Source of the DNA: Dactylonectria macrodidyma
Lineage: Eukaryota > Ascomycota > Sordariomycetes > Hypocreales > Nectriaceae
Assembly: GCA_020744425.1 (NCBI GenBank)
Contig: JAGMUV010000037.1
Coordinates: 467,290-531,289 of the forward strand
Length of the DNA stretch: 64,000 nt
Direction of reading: 5' to 3'
Of this stretch, positions 8,834 through 20,188 are shown piece by piece; the stretch's first letter is position 1; each line of letters opens with the position of its first letter. A model generated the notes under the pieces. The model was not told where the DNA came from. It made no database searches and was given only the letters and a program-made list of their open reading frames with translations. The translations under genes were made by a program, and so were the position numbers.

Positions 8834-10726
8834 GTATTTTATACAACATTGATTTAGTCACTTAGCGAGCTGCGCTCTGAAGCTATAGGGGATCCCATTC
8901 GCTAGCCGCAGCCACTGACTCGGTCGGTGGAGGAAGGAAGTTGCCGACTGAGACTAAGTGCGGGAGCGCTTTTGATTTGCCGCACTTACCTTAATCAGGT
9001 CTGGGTATACCAGGGCTTGGGGAAGCCTTGCCCAGGGCAATGTAAAGGGCCGTATCAACACCTTGGGCTCGCACATTGCTTGCAGGTGGCTCCAACCCAA
9101 ACTTCTGTCAGTTGCTGAATTTGAGTTGCCAACTCCGAAAGCTAGCTGACGCCACCGAGTGCCAGCCCCGCGCAGGCCAGACAACGCAAAAATGATATGT
9201 GAAAACGGAGAAACATGCCCATTTATGGCTCAGATGAACATGATAGAAAGTACATTCTTCCAAACGGGCTTTCAATCAGCAGAAGAATTTGGCGGTAGAA
9301 ATAGCTTCGGCCTTTCTGTGCTGAATTCGAGCTGCGTGTCAGCTTTGGAATTCGGGTTCCTTTGCTGCTGAATTGCCAAGTAGCATACCATCTCAGCCCT
9401 GTCACCTGATGCTAAGGTCGGGCCGGCACGATGGCATCGAGACGATGGCAACGGCACATAACCAAAGTTGATGGCCGAGAATTCTCGTAAGTGCTAGAAA
9501 CACTGTCTTCGCGCCACAGTTTGGTTACTGACCCAGGACCATGCCGGCACTCAGCGGCATAACTGCAGAATGCCGGGGAAGAAGGCAGTAGCGCAAGCAC
9601 AGATTTCAACCCCCCCTGCACGGAAAGCTCCGCCAAGGTGATGTACCGGCCTTCCGCAAGCCACAAAACGGTCTGTCACCTTCGCATGGCGCGTCCGCCG
9701 TCAACATTTGCACGGGCCATGAGTGGACAGGCCACTTTAGTGACAGGAAAGATCACCACCGCGTGCGATACCAATTCGTATCAGTAGCTATTCTAGCAAA
9801 TAACTCGCCTGTCTACCTGTTGTGCCAGTAGCATCTTGTGTTTAATGTAATAGGCGCTGCCCAAAACATTGATGCTTTCGCGCCACAGAAATCTGGAAAT
9901 ACACTAGAACCCTAGCGCTCATTGCTCTCTCCATGGCCATGATCAGCGTTTTACTTAATTATTCTTGATTTGTTCTCGACGACAGGGGCTACTAGGCTGG
10001 AGAGTGCACATTAGGTGCTGAATTGTACGGAAGAGGACCCGACGAGATGTTATGCAAACTTGAAGGTATAGTCAGATCTACTAGGAATCGCATCCAATCT
10101 CGCGACACTCAACCGCTCCAGCCTCCAACCCTAGAGCACTACTCCTATAATGATGTTCAACCTGAAAGTCGTTCAACGTTCTATGTTGATCACTTCGCCC
10201 AGGTAATGAATGCCGCATCTTCCCTCCCCAGAATTTACTAGAAATACAAGTTGGGTCTAGCGTGGCGCCAAACGCTACGCGACTCCACAGGCAACGTCCG
10301 TGCCAAGTCTAGACTAGTCTTCGGCAAGGCCGTGCTCTGTGAGAGCTTGCCAGAAGCTCTCGAAGCTTTCTTGCTAGCGTCGTCTTTAGGTACCGAAGCC
10401 TCCTGTACTGTTAAGGGTGGGAGATTTTCAGGCAGGGGGGAGGAAAGTTTGAATTCTAGCCAATCTGTGCAAAAGCTGGGGATGCTTGCGGGCGTCACGG
10501 CGTACTTAAGTTCGTGATGTCTCACTAGATCTGTATGAGGGCTAGACTTCAGCTCCTGTGGCTTAAGCTATTGACTGGCGGCTGATGATACACCAAACGG
10601 TGGGCAAGGATACCTATCTTGATCAATATCGTCCTTAATTTAAATTGTGATGCCTCTTCTGCATGTAACCAGAGTCTGACTAAAATTACCATCATTCTAA
10701 GTTGACAACCCAATATTTGGTTCACG
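8834..10726. other. No supported gene (about 1.9 kb)
   Basis: All open frames here are short and overlap on both strands without recognisable motifs or convincing introns. Nothing is called. Confidence 0.4.
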
Positions 10727-12398
10727 ATGATCACACTCCTCTCTCCCAATTTTGTCCTCCAAGAGGTGACCGAAGATGACCTTGCTCTTGCTTCGCTGGC
10801 CTGGGGCTTCACGATCGGCTTTGGATGGCTCACCACCTGGACGGCCCTGAAGCAAACAAAACATATTTACGAGAGACGCGGCCTTCTCGTATTCCGCAAT
10901 GCCTATGTCTGGATGATTTGGCTCGAGATTCTTGTATGCCTCATCTTCAGCATTATCTGTTGGTTGCACTTGAAAGGCATAATTCCCCCAAGGTAAGCGT
11001 TGATCCCCTGTGTGTGAGACGATTCCTCCTCGCACAGCCCACGTTTCGTATCGGTGCAAACACATCGAACATATCTGGATAGTCAAGGTAACGCTGGAAA
11101 TGTTGACCGTGCTGGAAATCGAACATGGCGACGTGGCAATCGACACCTGTTGGTAGGGTAGTTGAAAGTGTGAGGAGGGATCTCTTAGTGACGTAACGTT
11201 TGAAGAAAGTACTGATTACTGAATCTTTTAGTTTCGCGTTCTTTTTTTGCATTCGTAAGCAGTCCATAATCACCTCAAGTCGCCAAGAATAAGATAATAA
11301 CCTTCATAGTTACGACATGGGCACTTCAAGTAAGTGTGCTCCACCTACCCCTCTGAAGTTTATCAATGATTCTAACCATTTTAGGTTCAATTTCTTCTCC
11401 AAATTATCATTAATCGTTGCTCCATCCTTCTCACAGATCCGATAACGGGATACCGTCTAAAAGTTGGTGTTGCAGTCTAATTACAGCCGTTAATATCTCA
11501 GTCTATAATATTTGGATCCCCGCCCGGCTCCAGATCTCAGAAAGATATATCTGGATCAACGAGTGGTGGGACCGTGTCGAGAAGGTCATCTACCTTCTTG
11601 TCGACGGAGCACTCAATTTCTATTTCATTCGCATTGTTCAACAGAACCTGGTGGCAAATGGCTTAACCAAGTATAAGGGTCTGGTTAAGTTCAATATGTG
11701 TATCGTCGGATTCTCTCTCAGCATGGATGTCCTTATTATCTCTATGATGAGCTTGCATAATACGTTCGTGTAAGTCAACTCCATTATATTACCATGCATC
11801 GCATGAACCGACAAATTTTCGCGATGAGGAAAAGCGGAATAGACAATGGGAGGCATTGTTAACTATAAATTCAGTTACATGCAGTTTCATCCCTTCGCCT
11901 ACATAGTCAAGCTCAAAATCGAGATGTCAATGGCAGACTTGATAAGGGAAAATTGCCAGACAACGAGATTGTGGTGTCATCTCCGACGGCACTTTTGGCG
12001 ACCTCGAGACAGCGCGACAGAGCACCGCTCCAAGTAAAGGCCTCACATCCACGTATATTAGGACAAGAGTCTCCACGGATGGAATTCGTACTGTTCACGG
12101 AGTTGATGCAGCATCTATCGAGCTGCAGGAAGGACCAGATGGGTCAGCTGCCTTCAATGGCTGGTCAAAGGCGAACAGGGACACGGGGTTTCTTGGCCAA
12201 TCTTCATCTTCAAGTTTGCAAGTGGGCGTGGCTATTTATACCACGGAAAACAATCGCATCGACGTCGACGCTGCGACAAGCAATCATGGGGAAAGCACAT
12301 GTAGTGTTACAGATAGCTTAGACGAGAACGGATCGGCAAGGAAGGACAGCGATGACGAAAGACCGCTGAGGTACAAGCAGATGGAAGATAGGAAGTAA
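10727..12398 (+). pseudogene. Decayed fungal multi-pass membrane protein gene (5 exons, at least 3 frameshifts)
   Basis: Exons can be traced at 10727-10992, 11232-11254, 11310-11329, 11385-11769 and 11875-12398, all with GT-AG introns. The protein begins MITLLSPNFVLQEVTEDDLA and has WGFTIGFGWLTTWTALKQT, a second helix ending LKGIIPPS, FLLQIIINRCSILL, ISERYIWINEWWDRVEKVI and YMQFHPFAYIVKL followed by IEMSMADLI. I know this order from an uncharacterised fungal membrane-protein family with about seven helices. Frame is lost near 11476 (one base missing in GVAV/ITAVN), near 11945 after MSMADLI, and again near 12062. The tail then resumes in a third frame (from about IELQEGPDG) to the stop at 12398. 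It is probably a recently dead gene, since splice sites and most residues survive. Confidence 0.65.
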
Positions 12399-14480
12399 AT
12401 AAATGATGATGTGGACAAGCGCGGATCGTCTTCTTCCAGACCCCGCGAGCCGCTACTCTCGTAATCCATACCTTCTGAGAATTCATCCATGATCCGTAAT
12501 CATATATGGAGATGGTCATTCTTGATTCGAGTTGACGTTTGCCACGTGCGTTCGCGAGGGTGTCCAGCACTTCTGGGGGAATTGATACCTTCTACCTGCG
12601 ACGACGACGTCGTATTCAGCAAGAGAAAACTAGAGGGTCTAGTTTTTATTCGCATTCCTTTCATTCAATAGAAAAACGGGCATATGTCTGAGATATTCTC
12701 GTCCATTGTGTGGCAGAGCGATACAGAGGCGTGCCTACCCTATACCATCAGGTGAGACGGTACCAAGGCTCTTACCAAAGGGCTCAGCTTACGCTGGCCT
12801 ACTTACTAGCTCGCGACATGGCCGTCCAGAGGGTCTTTGTTATCGTCGTGTCTGAATCCGGTCATCTTGGACCAGGTTTGTCTTGAACTTGGATGCGCTG
12901 AGGACCCTATTCCCTCGCGGCCTCAGCCCTCCAGGTAGTGAGGCCGCCGCCTCCTGCGAACGATCCCTTCTTTGAAGCCAGCTGCCTGTCCGTCTGCCGT
13001 CCAGTTCCCACTACAATCGCCCAGCTGCATTGTTTGCTTGCCACTGTGTTATCTGCTTCTTGTTTACGTCGGTCCAGAACGCTTCCTTTTCGATCTCTTC
13101 GATCTCTTCGATCACGCGTCTCCTTTATCCAACAGGCTATGATACCCCCTTTCAATTCTTGTTTCACCATCCCCGACAACATCAGCGCTACTGGCCCCGT
13201 AGTCGCAGGCTATACTGGGTTGCAAAAATACACCTACTCGACCGGCAAGAGGGTCGCCATCACCTCCTCCGAGTTGATTACTAAAGATCTCCTGTGGCAT
13301 GGCTCGACGTCCATCAAGGCCAATGATACCATCCTCATCTACGCTGGCAGCCGAGACGGAGTCCCGGCCTCTCGAGCGAACCATCGCCATCCAGGCATCC
13401 GAGCCCTACAGCGTCTACTCTTATAGCCCTGGTTCTAGTCCTGGCGTCCAGCCTATCCTCCCCAGCTGGTCCGATGCTGACGCTTGCTAAGTCGGTGTTG
13501 ATACTGGAGCCGTTGTCTTGTTCAATCTGACTAGACTGGAGGGAATAAGGAGCCACCTTGGCGGAACCCCTCCCGAAGGACTCGAGTTCCATTCAGGCGA
13601 TTGTGATGCTAGGAGATGATGACTCCGTGAGCCTCCAAACCTTCGATCTCTGACAATATCCGAGGCCAGCGCTTCGGCCACGACGGATGTGGCCGCTGTC
13701 GCTCGGTCAAATCCGCAGCCATAACGCCACGATGTCTCAGGAATCATTCTCATCCATGGCTCTAAGCAGAGCTCCCACTACTCAGAATTAGTTGCGGCAA
13801 GTCTCTAGGTGGAGACTGCGTAATCTAAATTTTGCAGGTTTATTATCTGCACACTGACATTTACTGGAACAAGAAACCTGTTTACAGGAGCTCCTTTCGC
13901 CACTCACCTGTCGATAGTTCGACAGTAGAGTTTAATTCCTGTTTGGCAAAGGCATATGACTACACTCGCATCCCTGTTTTTTCACCAGTCCTTATTGCAA
14001 CCTCGAGGATAATAGGTAGGCTAAACTGCCCCGCTAAGCTCCCAGTTCAGGTCCCAAAAGGCACGTACAGCAGCATAAGCTCCAACGGGGACCTAGAGAG
14101 GCAGCTTGGTCAGTAGCTCGTTACCTGAGAGAGAGCAGAGACGCCGTACCGGCCTCACGTGTGGCCCCAGCGGTTATAGCTTTTTTACGTCGACGGAATC
14201 GGCTGAGGCTATGGCAACACTGTTATCCCCGAGATGCCATGCTTCACGACAATCCCTCACGGAACTGGCGTTCGACTTCTTTATCGTCCTAAAGACTTAC
14301 ATTCGGCAGGTATAGGATAAGCATGAGGACCCTATCAGAGCCGATTTGGCAGAATAATATGGTCATAGTAGTTCGTAATCGGAAGCTAACTACCTGAGGC
14401 TATTTCCGTCGCGCTGGAATATCGGTTAATGACATAGAAAAGCCGCCTTGAATAGTGCTCTTTGAGAGAACTTGTGGCAA
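12399..14480. other. No firmly supported gene (about 2.1 kb)
   Basis: An open frame from the Met at 13139 to 13426 (MIPPFNSCFTIPDNISATGP) has coding-like composition but no family that I recognise and no clear splice partner. It could be a gene fragment. The rest holds only short overlapping frames. Confidence 0.3.
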
Positions 14481-14730
14481 TTATTTCGGCGACCCTTGCC
14501 TCGTAGTCTCCTGTGCGAAGCGGAATGCCTTGGTGCTTTCGATGGTGCTCTGGATGATGAGCCATCCAGGGATGACGACCCAGAACCCATTAAGCATGAC
14601 GAAGTAGGCCCAGAAATAGAACGGCTCCGGCCTGCAGTAGACGGCGGCGTAGACTGACTCGTCGAAGAAGAACGTCGCGTAGTACAGGGAATCGGAAGGG
14701 GCTCTGCCAAAGTACACATGTTGCGCATCG
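14481..14730 (-). pseudogene. EBP/EXPERA-domain protein C-terminal fragment
   Basis: The peptide SLYYATFFFDESVYAAVYCRP followed by FWAYFVMLNGFWVVIPGWL matches the C-terminal half of emopamil-binding (EXPERA) proteins, four-helix membrane proteins related to sterol delta8-delta7 isomerase. The first helices are missing: upstream sequence keeps open frames but no recognisable EXPERA block. No start is apparent, so the piece is best read as a relic. Catalytic residues of the first helices cannot be assessed. Confidence 0.6.
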
Positions 14731-15460
14731 CACATGTCGGCTGAGCTGTTCTGGCGTATCGAATGCGCTGCAGTAGTGATGGATTGTTTCTCTAGGTGGC
14801 AAATCGACGCCGAAACAGGCGATATGATATTACGAGGAGATGTGCGCATACTGCCGCAACCGACGAGGCATTGCCAAACGTGTGACATCTCAGGTAATAG
14901 GATGGCGACTTGGTTGCAGGTGCTGCTCCAAGACGGCCTCGGACACGAAATCTTCCACTCCTTGACAGGGGGTATGAGGAGCATCACGATATGCTGACCA
15001 GCATGAACAATCTTGCCTATACTTGGAAGCATCAAGGCGTTCTGGAGACGTACTGGCTCTGATGACGAAGTGCGTTCTTCATCGACAACGACTGCTTGGC
15101 CCAGGGTCATCCATACACGACACAATCATTAGCAACTTAGATGAGTGGCCGGAATTGGCCACGCGAGTTTAAGGAATGTCGGCTTTAATTCTAGCTCATC
15201 TCACCTAAAACAAGCAATAATCCCATGCTCAAACAAGTCGGTACTGATGACCGAATAATGAAGTTGGATATTGAACCGTCTATACTAAAACCCAAAACGA
15301 AGACCGTCCATGATACACTTGTTGAGTGACAAGTGCAATTTTCACCACCCTTGCGTTGATAATTTGGTGCATACCGGAGGGATATCAGGGAATCCTTCCG
15401 CCAATCTTGAGTAACACATCCGTTGATACCAAACATACCGTTATGGGTACCGGCCTCTGG

Positions 15461-15975
15461 TCACAAGGTCCGGAAACCCTTCTCAGCCCTCGTGACTTCG
15501 ATTGCGTGAACACAGAGTACTTCAACGGACTCGGGAGGTATCAGCCCCTGACTGCCGAAGTAAATCTGCGACTCTATGTTGGCCGTTGCCACTGCCCATT
15601 GGAATGCTGTCTTGCCCCATCGATCTTGTGCCTCAATCTCAGCTCCCCTCTGTAGCAACAGCCGCGCCAAGGTTACTCCGCCATGGTGAGCAGCCCAATG
15701 CAAAGCTCGTCGCCCGTGATAGTCTGCAGCGTTGACGTTTGCTCCTCTTTCAATGAGGTAGTCCGGGATCCGAAACCGCCAGGCCTTTGCGGCAAGCAAC
15801 ATTGGTGTCCATCCATGCACTTTGGCGTCCACATCAGCGCCATCCTCAACCAGAATCCTAACAATGTCTGAATACCCATCCCCGGCAGCAATGTGCAAAG
15901 CCGTCCGACCGTGTCGCTCCCGTCGGTTGGGATCCGCCCCATTCTCCAGAAGTAATTCTACGAGGCCCCCGAGAT
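15461..15975 (-). pseudogene. Ankyrin-repeat fragment (4-5 repeats) fused to a FunK1 fragment
   Basis: Consecutive 33-residue ankyrin repeats are visible: LVELLLENGADPN, GRTALHIAAGDGYSDIVRIL, GWTPMLLAAKAW, GRRALHWAAHHGG and WGKTAFQWA. The frame stops at 15461. There is no own start: the repeats are entered from the FunK1 fragment in the same frame (Met at 16033). Ankyrin arrays mediate protein binding and in fungi are common at the C-end of NLR-like proteins, so this may derive from such a gene. Confidence 0.7.
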
Positions 15976-16336
15976 CAAGCCATGCCCCTGAGGCTTTATC
16001 GGCGGATCGGTTACTCTTGAGCTCTCCTGGCACGAGGATCTGAGACTAGTGACACCTCGAGTCTTCCCTAGCTTCAGGGTCATTCACAAAGCCAACGTCC
16101 ATCTTTCGTTTCCCTATAGAACTATCAATCGGCTCGTTGGGTTTTGCTAGTGGCCTTCGTTGAAGTGTCGGGGTTGACTTATTGCCCTCTGCGAATGCCG
16201 CCAGCTTCTCACTGAGGTCGGCAAACCAGCTCAGCACATCGTCCTGCTTCGCGTCTTCAGGCCATCCGCTCCAGCCGTCATCAAAGAATGGGTTGCTACC
16301 TTCCTGGTACTGCTTGAGAAATTTGCTCCAGAGGGT
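15976..16336 (-). pseudogene. FunK1 (fungal-type protein kinase) N-terminal fragment
   Basis: The minus strand reads LWSKFLKQYQEGSNPFFDDG, then WPEDAKQDDVLSWFADLSEK and KRKMDVGFVND ahead of LVPGELKSN...AWLDLG, the segment leading into the kinase fold of FunK1 proteins. A TAG stop replaces the Trp expected in the CHWSQILVPGELK block; TGG to TAG is a transition of the kind left by repeat-induced mutation, though one event proves nothing. The kinase lobes that should follow WLDLG are replaced by ankyrin repeats. The 5' end also runs into a stop just upstream of 16336. Confidence 0.65.
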
Positions 16337-16504
16337 GAATCATTCACTCTCGTGTGCTGAGTGACGACATGTGCCTGAGAGAGCATCACAAAACATAGTA
16401 GTAGGTACAGCAATGAACGGCGGTTAACATGATCGTCAAATGCTCACAGAGCGATTGCAAGCCCCCGGCGTCTTTGCCTCAAAATAGATACAGAATCAAT
16501 GCCC

Positions 16505-17389
16505 TTAAGTGTTCGCAGCATAGGAAATCGGCCCTGAGATCTCCTCCACTCCATCCCGGACCACCACAGAGGCTCCTCTTCCCGTTGTCTCGGATAGCTC
16601 GGCCTTGAGCTCCTGGATCTCCAGTTGAGCCGTTTCCTTATCATATGGCTTCGCATGCTCGAAGTCAACCATTTTAACATGTCCCGTTGAAGGCTCCACC
16701 AGGAAATTATAGCGGTTCGCATCTCCATGTATCCAGCCCGTACGATGGAGCCTGCGCAAGGCCGCTTCACAAGCTGGGAGGTCATCCGAGGACGGATGAC
16801 GCCCATCGACCTTCTGCATCAGAAAGCCGATACATCGGTCTTGCTCCATGAGGTGGCCGAGAAAAGCGGGCGCAATTGAATGCTCGCCAGGACTCAGGTT
16901 CCGTGAGATGCTCTCGTAGATCTCGGTCTCGCGTTGAAGCTGGGGAATCCACCATTCAAAAATAGCCACCTTGGATAAGGCTCTCTGACCCTCGAACTCG
17001 ACCTCTTTGACACGGGTTTTGTGGCTTGCTATACGCTTCAACGAGAGGACATCGAGCTGGCGAGGATGCCACAATAAGTTGATGCTGCGCAGCGGGGTCC
17101 AAGAAAGGCTGTGTTCGACCTTGCCATCTGATCCTTGGTACATTCGCATTGTGATCCAGTTGGCATTGGGGAAGGGGGGAAGCTTCGGTATTAGAAGATG
17201 CGGCCGACATAAGGTATCGAGGTCCAAGATAGGACGGGGAAGCAAAGAGATAGTGAGGTAGTGCACTCTTCTCCCAGCTCTGATGCGATACATGGCTTCA
17301 ACGTCATCGATCTCTTGACTTAGAACCTCAAGATCCGTTTTTGGCACAGGATCAGAGGAGATAGCCGAGCCATTGGCGAGAGCCGACAT
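16505..17389 (-). CDS. Fungal protein-kinase-like (PKL-fold) protein
   Basis: The start is set at the Met at 17389 (MSALANGSAISSD); the frame is open further upstream to 17653 but that part is less protein-like. From this start, HGDANRYNFLV at about residue 221 is a catalytic-loop motif of the APH/RIO-like type (HGDxNxxN) and MVDFEHA at about 242 replaces the DFG metal-binding motif. SKVAIFEWW and a downstream Glu-rich helix (QRETEIYESI) fit the N-lobe Lys and Glu. Related fungal proteins are often mislabelled alpha-galactosidase A. The gene is intact, about 294 residues and intronless. It lies just upstream of the FunK1 fragment on the same strand. Substrate unknown. Confidence 0.65.
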   Translation of the reverse strand: MSALANGSAISSDPVPKTDLEVLSQEIDDVEAMYRIRAGRRVHYLTISLLPRPILDLDTLCRPHLLIPKLPPFPNANWITMRMYQGSDGKVEHSLSWTPLRSINLLWHPRQLDVLSLKRIASHKTRVKEVEFEGQRALSKVAIFEWWIPQLQRETEIYESISRNLSPGEHSIAPAFLGHLMEQDRCIGFLMQKVDGRHPSSDDLPACEAALRRLHRTGWIHGDANRYNFLVEPSTGHVKMVDFEHAKPYDKETAQLEIQELKAELSETTGRGASVVVRDGVEEISGPISYAANT

Positions 17390-18217
17390 TTTGCGGGGGA
17401 CTTGTAAAAGAGGAGAAATGATGCTGTTCGTTGGTGTTGGGGGTTGACAGAAGACTAAATCAGCAAGTGGAGGGCGAAGCACGGGCCTGCGGTTTGCTTT
17501 TTCGTAATCAAAAACGGAATTGGAGCTGCTGGACAACCGCTGTGGCTTTAGCTGAGCCCTTAAGCGCCCAATGTCAGACACTAGTGCGACAAATCTGTCC
17601 ACCTGTTCCAGCCAAGGATGCTTTCGGGCGGTTATACCAAAATCCCGGGTCACTCCAGCGGTTACATGAAATATCGGGCCTCGGCGATACGCGCTCTCTG
17701 TGATAACCCTAGCGATTGGCCAGATTGGCCGCGCCTTTACGGAGTTGAATTTCTAAAATTAACCATGGATGTTGGCAAGTCTACTTTTCGGGGGTCCTTG
17801 GTTAACCTACTAGGTGATGACAGGAAGAATGCTCGTGTATAAGTAAGAGATTGAATCTGCCCTCAACCCGGTCTCCTGTGTTTTCAACCTTTTCTCATCA
17901 GTAACCAATCCAACTCTTCACTCTTATTCCTCAGCCAGTGAGTATTCTTGCACCAGCCATCTGCTCAGCGGCAGCATGCCCTCTTCATGTTTGATGTTGC
18001 TCAGATTAGGATGGTGACCAAGTTTGCACAGTTACACAAGCATCAATCACACAAGCACCAAGCTGCAAAACTTTTCGAGTACGGCAGACGCGTCATCACT
18101 CCACTCGCAAAGGTAATCAATCTCACCGCATGCTTCCCGACACACAAGGTCCGTACAGATGGCTTACTCCCTTTACGAGAACAGACCCCGTTCGATTGAG
18201 AATTTTTTGTCGACGTC

Positions 18218-18430
18218 ATGTGTACCCAAGAGTATAACGTGTATCAGTGCGGATGTGTCAAAATTGGCGAGTTTTATCAGTGCGACGAGAAATACAATGC
18301 CCAGTCAAACCTGAAGTGCAGGCAGCCGACCAGGAGTAACAAAGAGTCGCGGAATTACTGCGCCAGGCACCTCGTGAGTGATGACAAGGCCAAGGAGGAG
18401 TTCCGAGGACGGTACCCTCGCCAGCCTTGA
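18218..18430 (+). CDS. Small cysteine-rich protein (70 aa)
   Basis: It starts MCTQEYNVYQCGCVKIGEFY and contains six cysteines (C2, C11, C13, C22, C34, C48) in the pattern of a small fungal family that opens with MCTxE and a CGC motif. There is no signal peptide, so it is probably intracellular and may bind zinc. A TATA-like or clear promoter signal was not identified. Function unknown. Confidence 0.6.
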   Translation: MCTQEYNVYQCGCVKIGEFYQCDEKYNAQSNLKCRQPTRSNKESRNYCARHLVSDDKAKEEFRGRYPRQP

Positions 18431-18639
18431 ATATGAGATTCTTGTTTCGAGACTGTCGAGTAGCCAGAGATGTAGCTTTAGTGCGAGTGGATAGTGAAGT
18501 AGCTCTATCAGACAGTGGGGGGTTATTATTAAGTGAATATAGATGTTGCGTAAAGATCCAAGGTCTACTCGCGCCGCGAAAGTTGATCCGTAGTCTTATC
18601 ACACATTTATCTTCCAAATGAATAAGTCCGAGCAATCAT

Positions 18640-18873
18640 TCACCTTTTCATTGTTGTCCCGTCGATAGTGACCTCACGAAGCATTTCTCCGAGCGCCTGA
18701 TCATCGTAAGGCAAATCGGTTGCCCCCGACTGAGACCGTCCAAAGGTACCATACCGCTTGGCAACGTGAGCACCCTCCGATGCAGCATCAGCCAATGGCT
18801 GCTCCGGATGTAAGGAGGGCATAATCAATGCTTCTGCTCCAAAGGCCAAGGGAAAGGACCAGGTTGAATGCAC
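18640..18873 (-). CDS. Weak short ORF, possibly the 3' end of a lost gene
   Basis: This is a 77-codon frame ending YDDQALGEMLREVTIDGTTMKR, composition typical of a cytoplasmic protein tail. No family recognised. It lies directly downstream of, and on the same strand as, the F-box gene, with a 43-base gap. Could be chance. Confidence 0.2.
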   Translation of the reverse strand: MHSTWSFPLAFGAEALIMPSLHPEQPLADAASEGAHVAKRYGTFGRSQSGATDLPYDDQALGEMLREVTIDGTTMKR

Positions 18874-18916
18874 TTTTTTTTGGTATCTATCGCTGATATT
18901 GCCCTATTCTACAGCA

Positions 18917-20188
18917 TTATTCCATCCGTTCTGTTTCCCACCCAGTTAGTAATCTGTTTGCTCCATAGCAGGTTTTGATATGCTCCACAAAGCCCTCTCG
19001 ACAATGCAGGCGAGTCGTCAAGGCACGAAGAGGGCGACTCGGACGAATACCCCGCGGGGCGAGATCTTCCAAAACAGCAGCAGGTAGGAGTCCTTGTGAG
19101 TGAAGCTCATCAACAAGACGACACCCCTTGCAAAGCCGTCCACAATCCGCACTAGTTCCACTCAAGTAAGGCATGCGGATGGACGCCATACCACCAAAGT
19201 CGTCCTCAACGAGGTTTGATCTCTCTGGCATCCGTGATAGATCGCATCCTGGGGGCTCCAGCGGCGCCTCGTGAAACCACTTGAAGACCCAGAACTCCCG
19301 CCAAGTCATGCCCCGAGTCGGAGTTGTCGGCATGAGGTTGGCCACATTTTCGGTAGACCCATGCACCTCGATTGCCAGCTGTTTGACTTGCTTCACGCTG
19401 ACTAGACGGTATACTTTTCGGCGGGAAATATGGAACATGACGCCATAAGTGCCAGGAATGCTGTGCAATATTGGGAGCTTTTTTAGGTGGTTGTTAGTTA
19501 GGTGAAAACATTTCCGGGCGATGTTGAGCGTGGTCATGCGTAGGGCATAATTTTGGTGAAGGCATTCGAAGCATACTCGCTCGCAAGTCGGCAGGAGGAG
19601 AAAGGCGCCAAAGTCGAGGCAAGACACGCACCGCTTTGCCCGAAGTGTCTGTCGAAGTAATGCAGCTGAGTGGTATTGTAACAGTCGGGTCTTTCCCAGC
19701 GCGACGAGTACATCCGGCGCGTGTTCCAGCAATTCTTTGTACGCAGGAAGAGCCTCGACTATCGCTTTTGCCCTGCGGGAGACCCGCGAAAGTCGAGACA
19801 AGGCTTGGAAATCGAGGAGATTGAGAATGAATAGGAGGAGCTCTGGAGGTAGAATGTCTATTCGCCCCATTGATGAGTTGGCGGACTTTTGATGAATGGG
19901 TGATGTCTCCGGAAGAGACAGGTTTCGAATCATTCCACCCAAGTCCAGCTCTTGGGTGCAGGTGAGCTTGTCGATAAGCTCTGCAGAGAAGACGCGCTCT
20001 AATGGCATGCTTGTCAACGAACTTTGTGGCAAGTTTGGGAGAAGATGGGGTAGCCAGTTGGGGGGCTGGAAGATTGGCCTGGGTGCATTGTTGGCCTCAC
20101 GGAGGTTGATGGTGGTGAAGGGATGTTGACAAGACAAGCTTGTCGCGTCAACGCGGAAAGTTACCTCAACAAGCTCAGACCCACTCAA
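18917..20188 (-). CDS. F-box protein (423 aa)
   Basis: An F-box lies at residues 111-150 (IDILPPELLLFILNLLDFQA then LSRLSRVSRRAKAIV), the segment that binds Skp1 in SCF ubiquitin ligases. After it comes a Cys cluster (CVSC ... CERVCFEC, about residues 188-210), a feature of many fungal F-box proteins, and later CGRLCKGC. The C-terminal part has no LRR or WD repeats that I can see, so the substrate is unknown. The frame is intact and intronless. A later Met (residue 61) is a possible alternative start, because the first 60 residues are low in conservation-like features. Confidence 0.7.
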   Translation of the reverse strand: MSGSELVEVTFRVDATSLSCQHPFTTINLREANNAPRPIFQPPNWLPHLLPNLPQSSLTSMPLERVFSAELIDKLTCTQELDLGGMIRNLSLPETSPIHQKSANSSMGRIDILPPELLLFILNLLDFQALSRLSRVSRRAKAIVEALPAYKELLEHAPDVLVALGKTRLLQYHSAALLRQTLRAKRCVSCLDFGAFLLLPTCERVCFECLHQNYALRMTTLNIARKCFHLTNNHLKKLPILHSIPGTYGVMFHISRRKVYRLVSVKQVKQLAIEVHGSTENVANLMPTTPTRGMTWREFWVFKWFHEAPLEPPGCDLSRMPERSNLVEDDFGGMASIRMPYLSGTSADCGRLCKGCRLVDELHSQGLLPAAVLEDLAPRGIRPSRPLRALTTRLHCREGFVEHIKTCYGANRLLTGWETERME

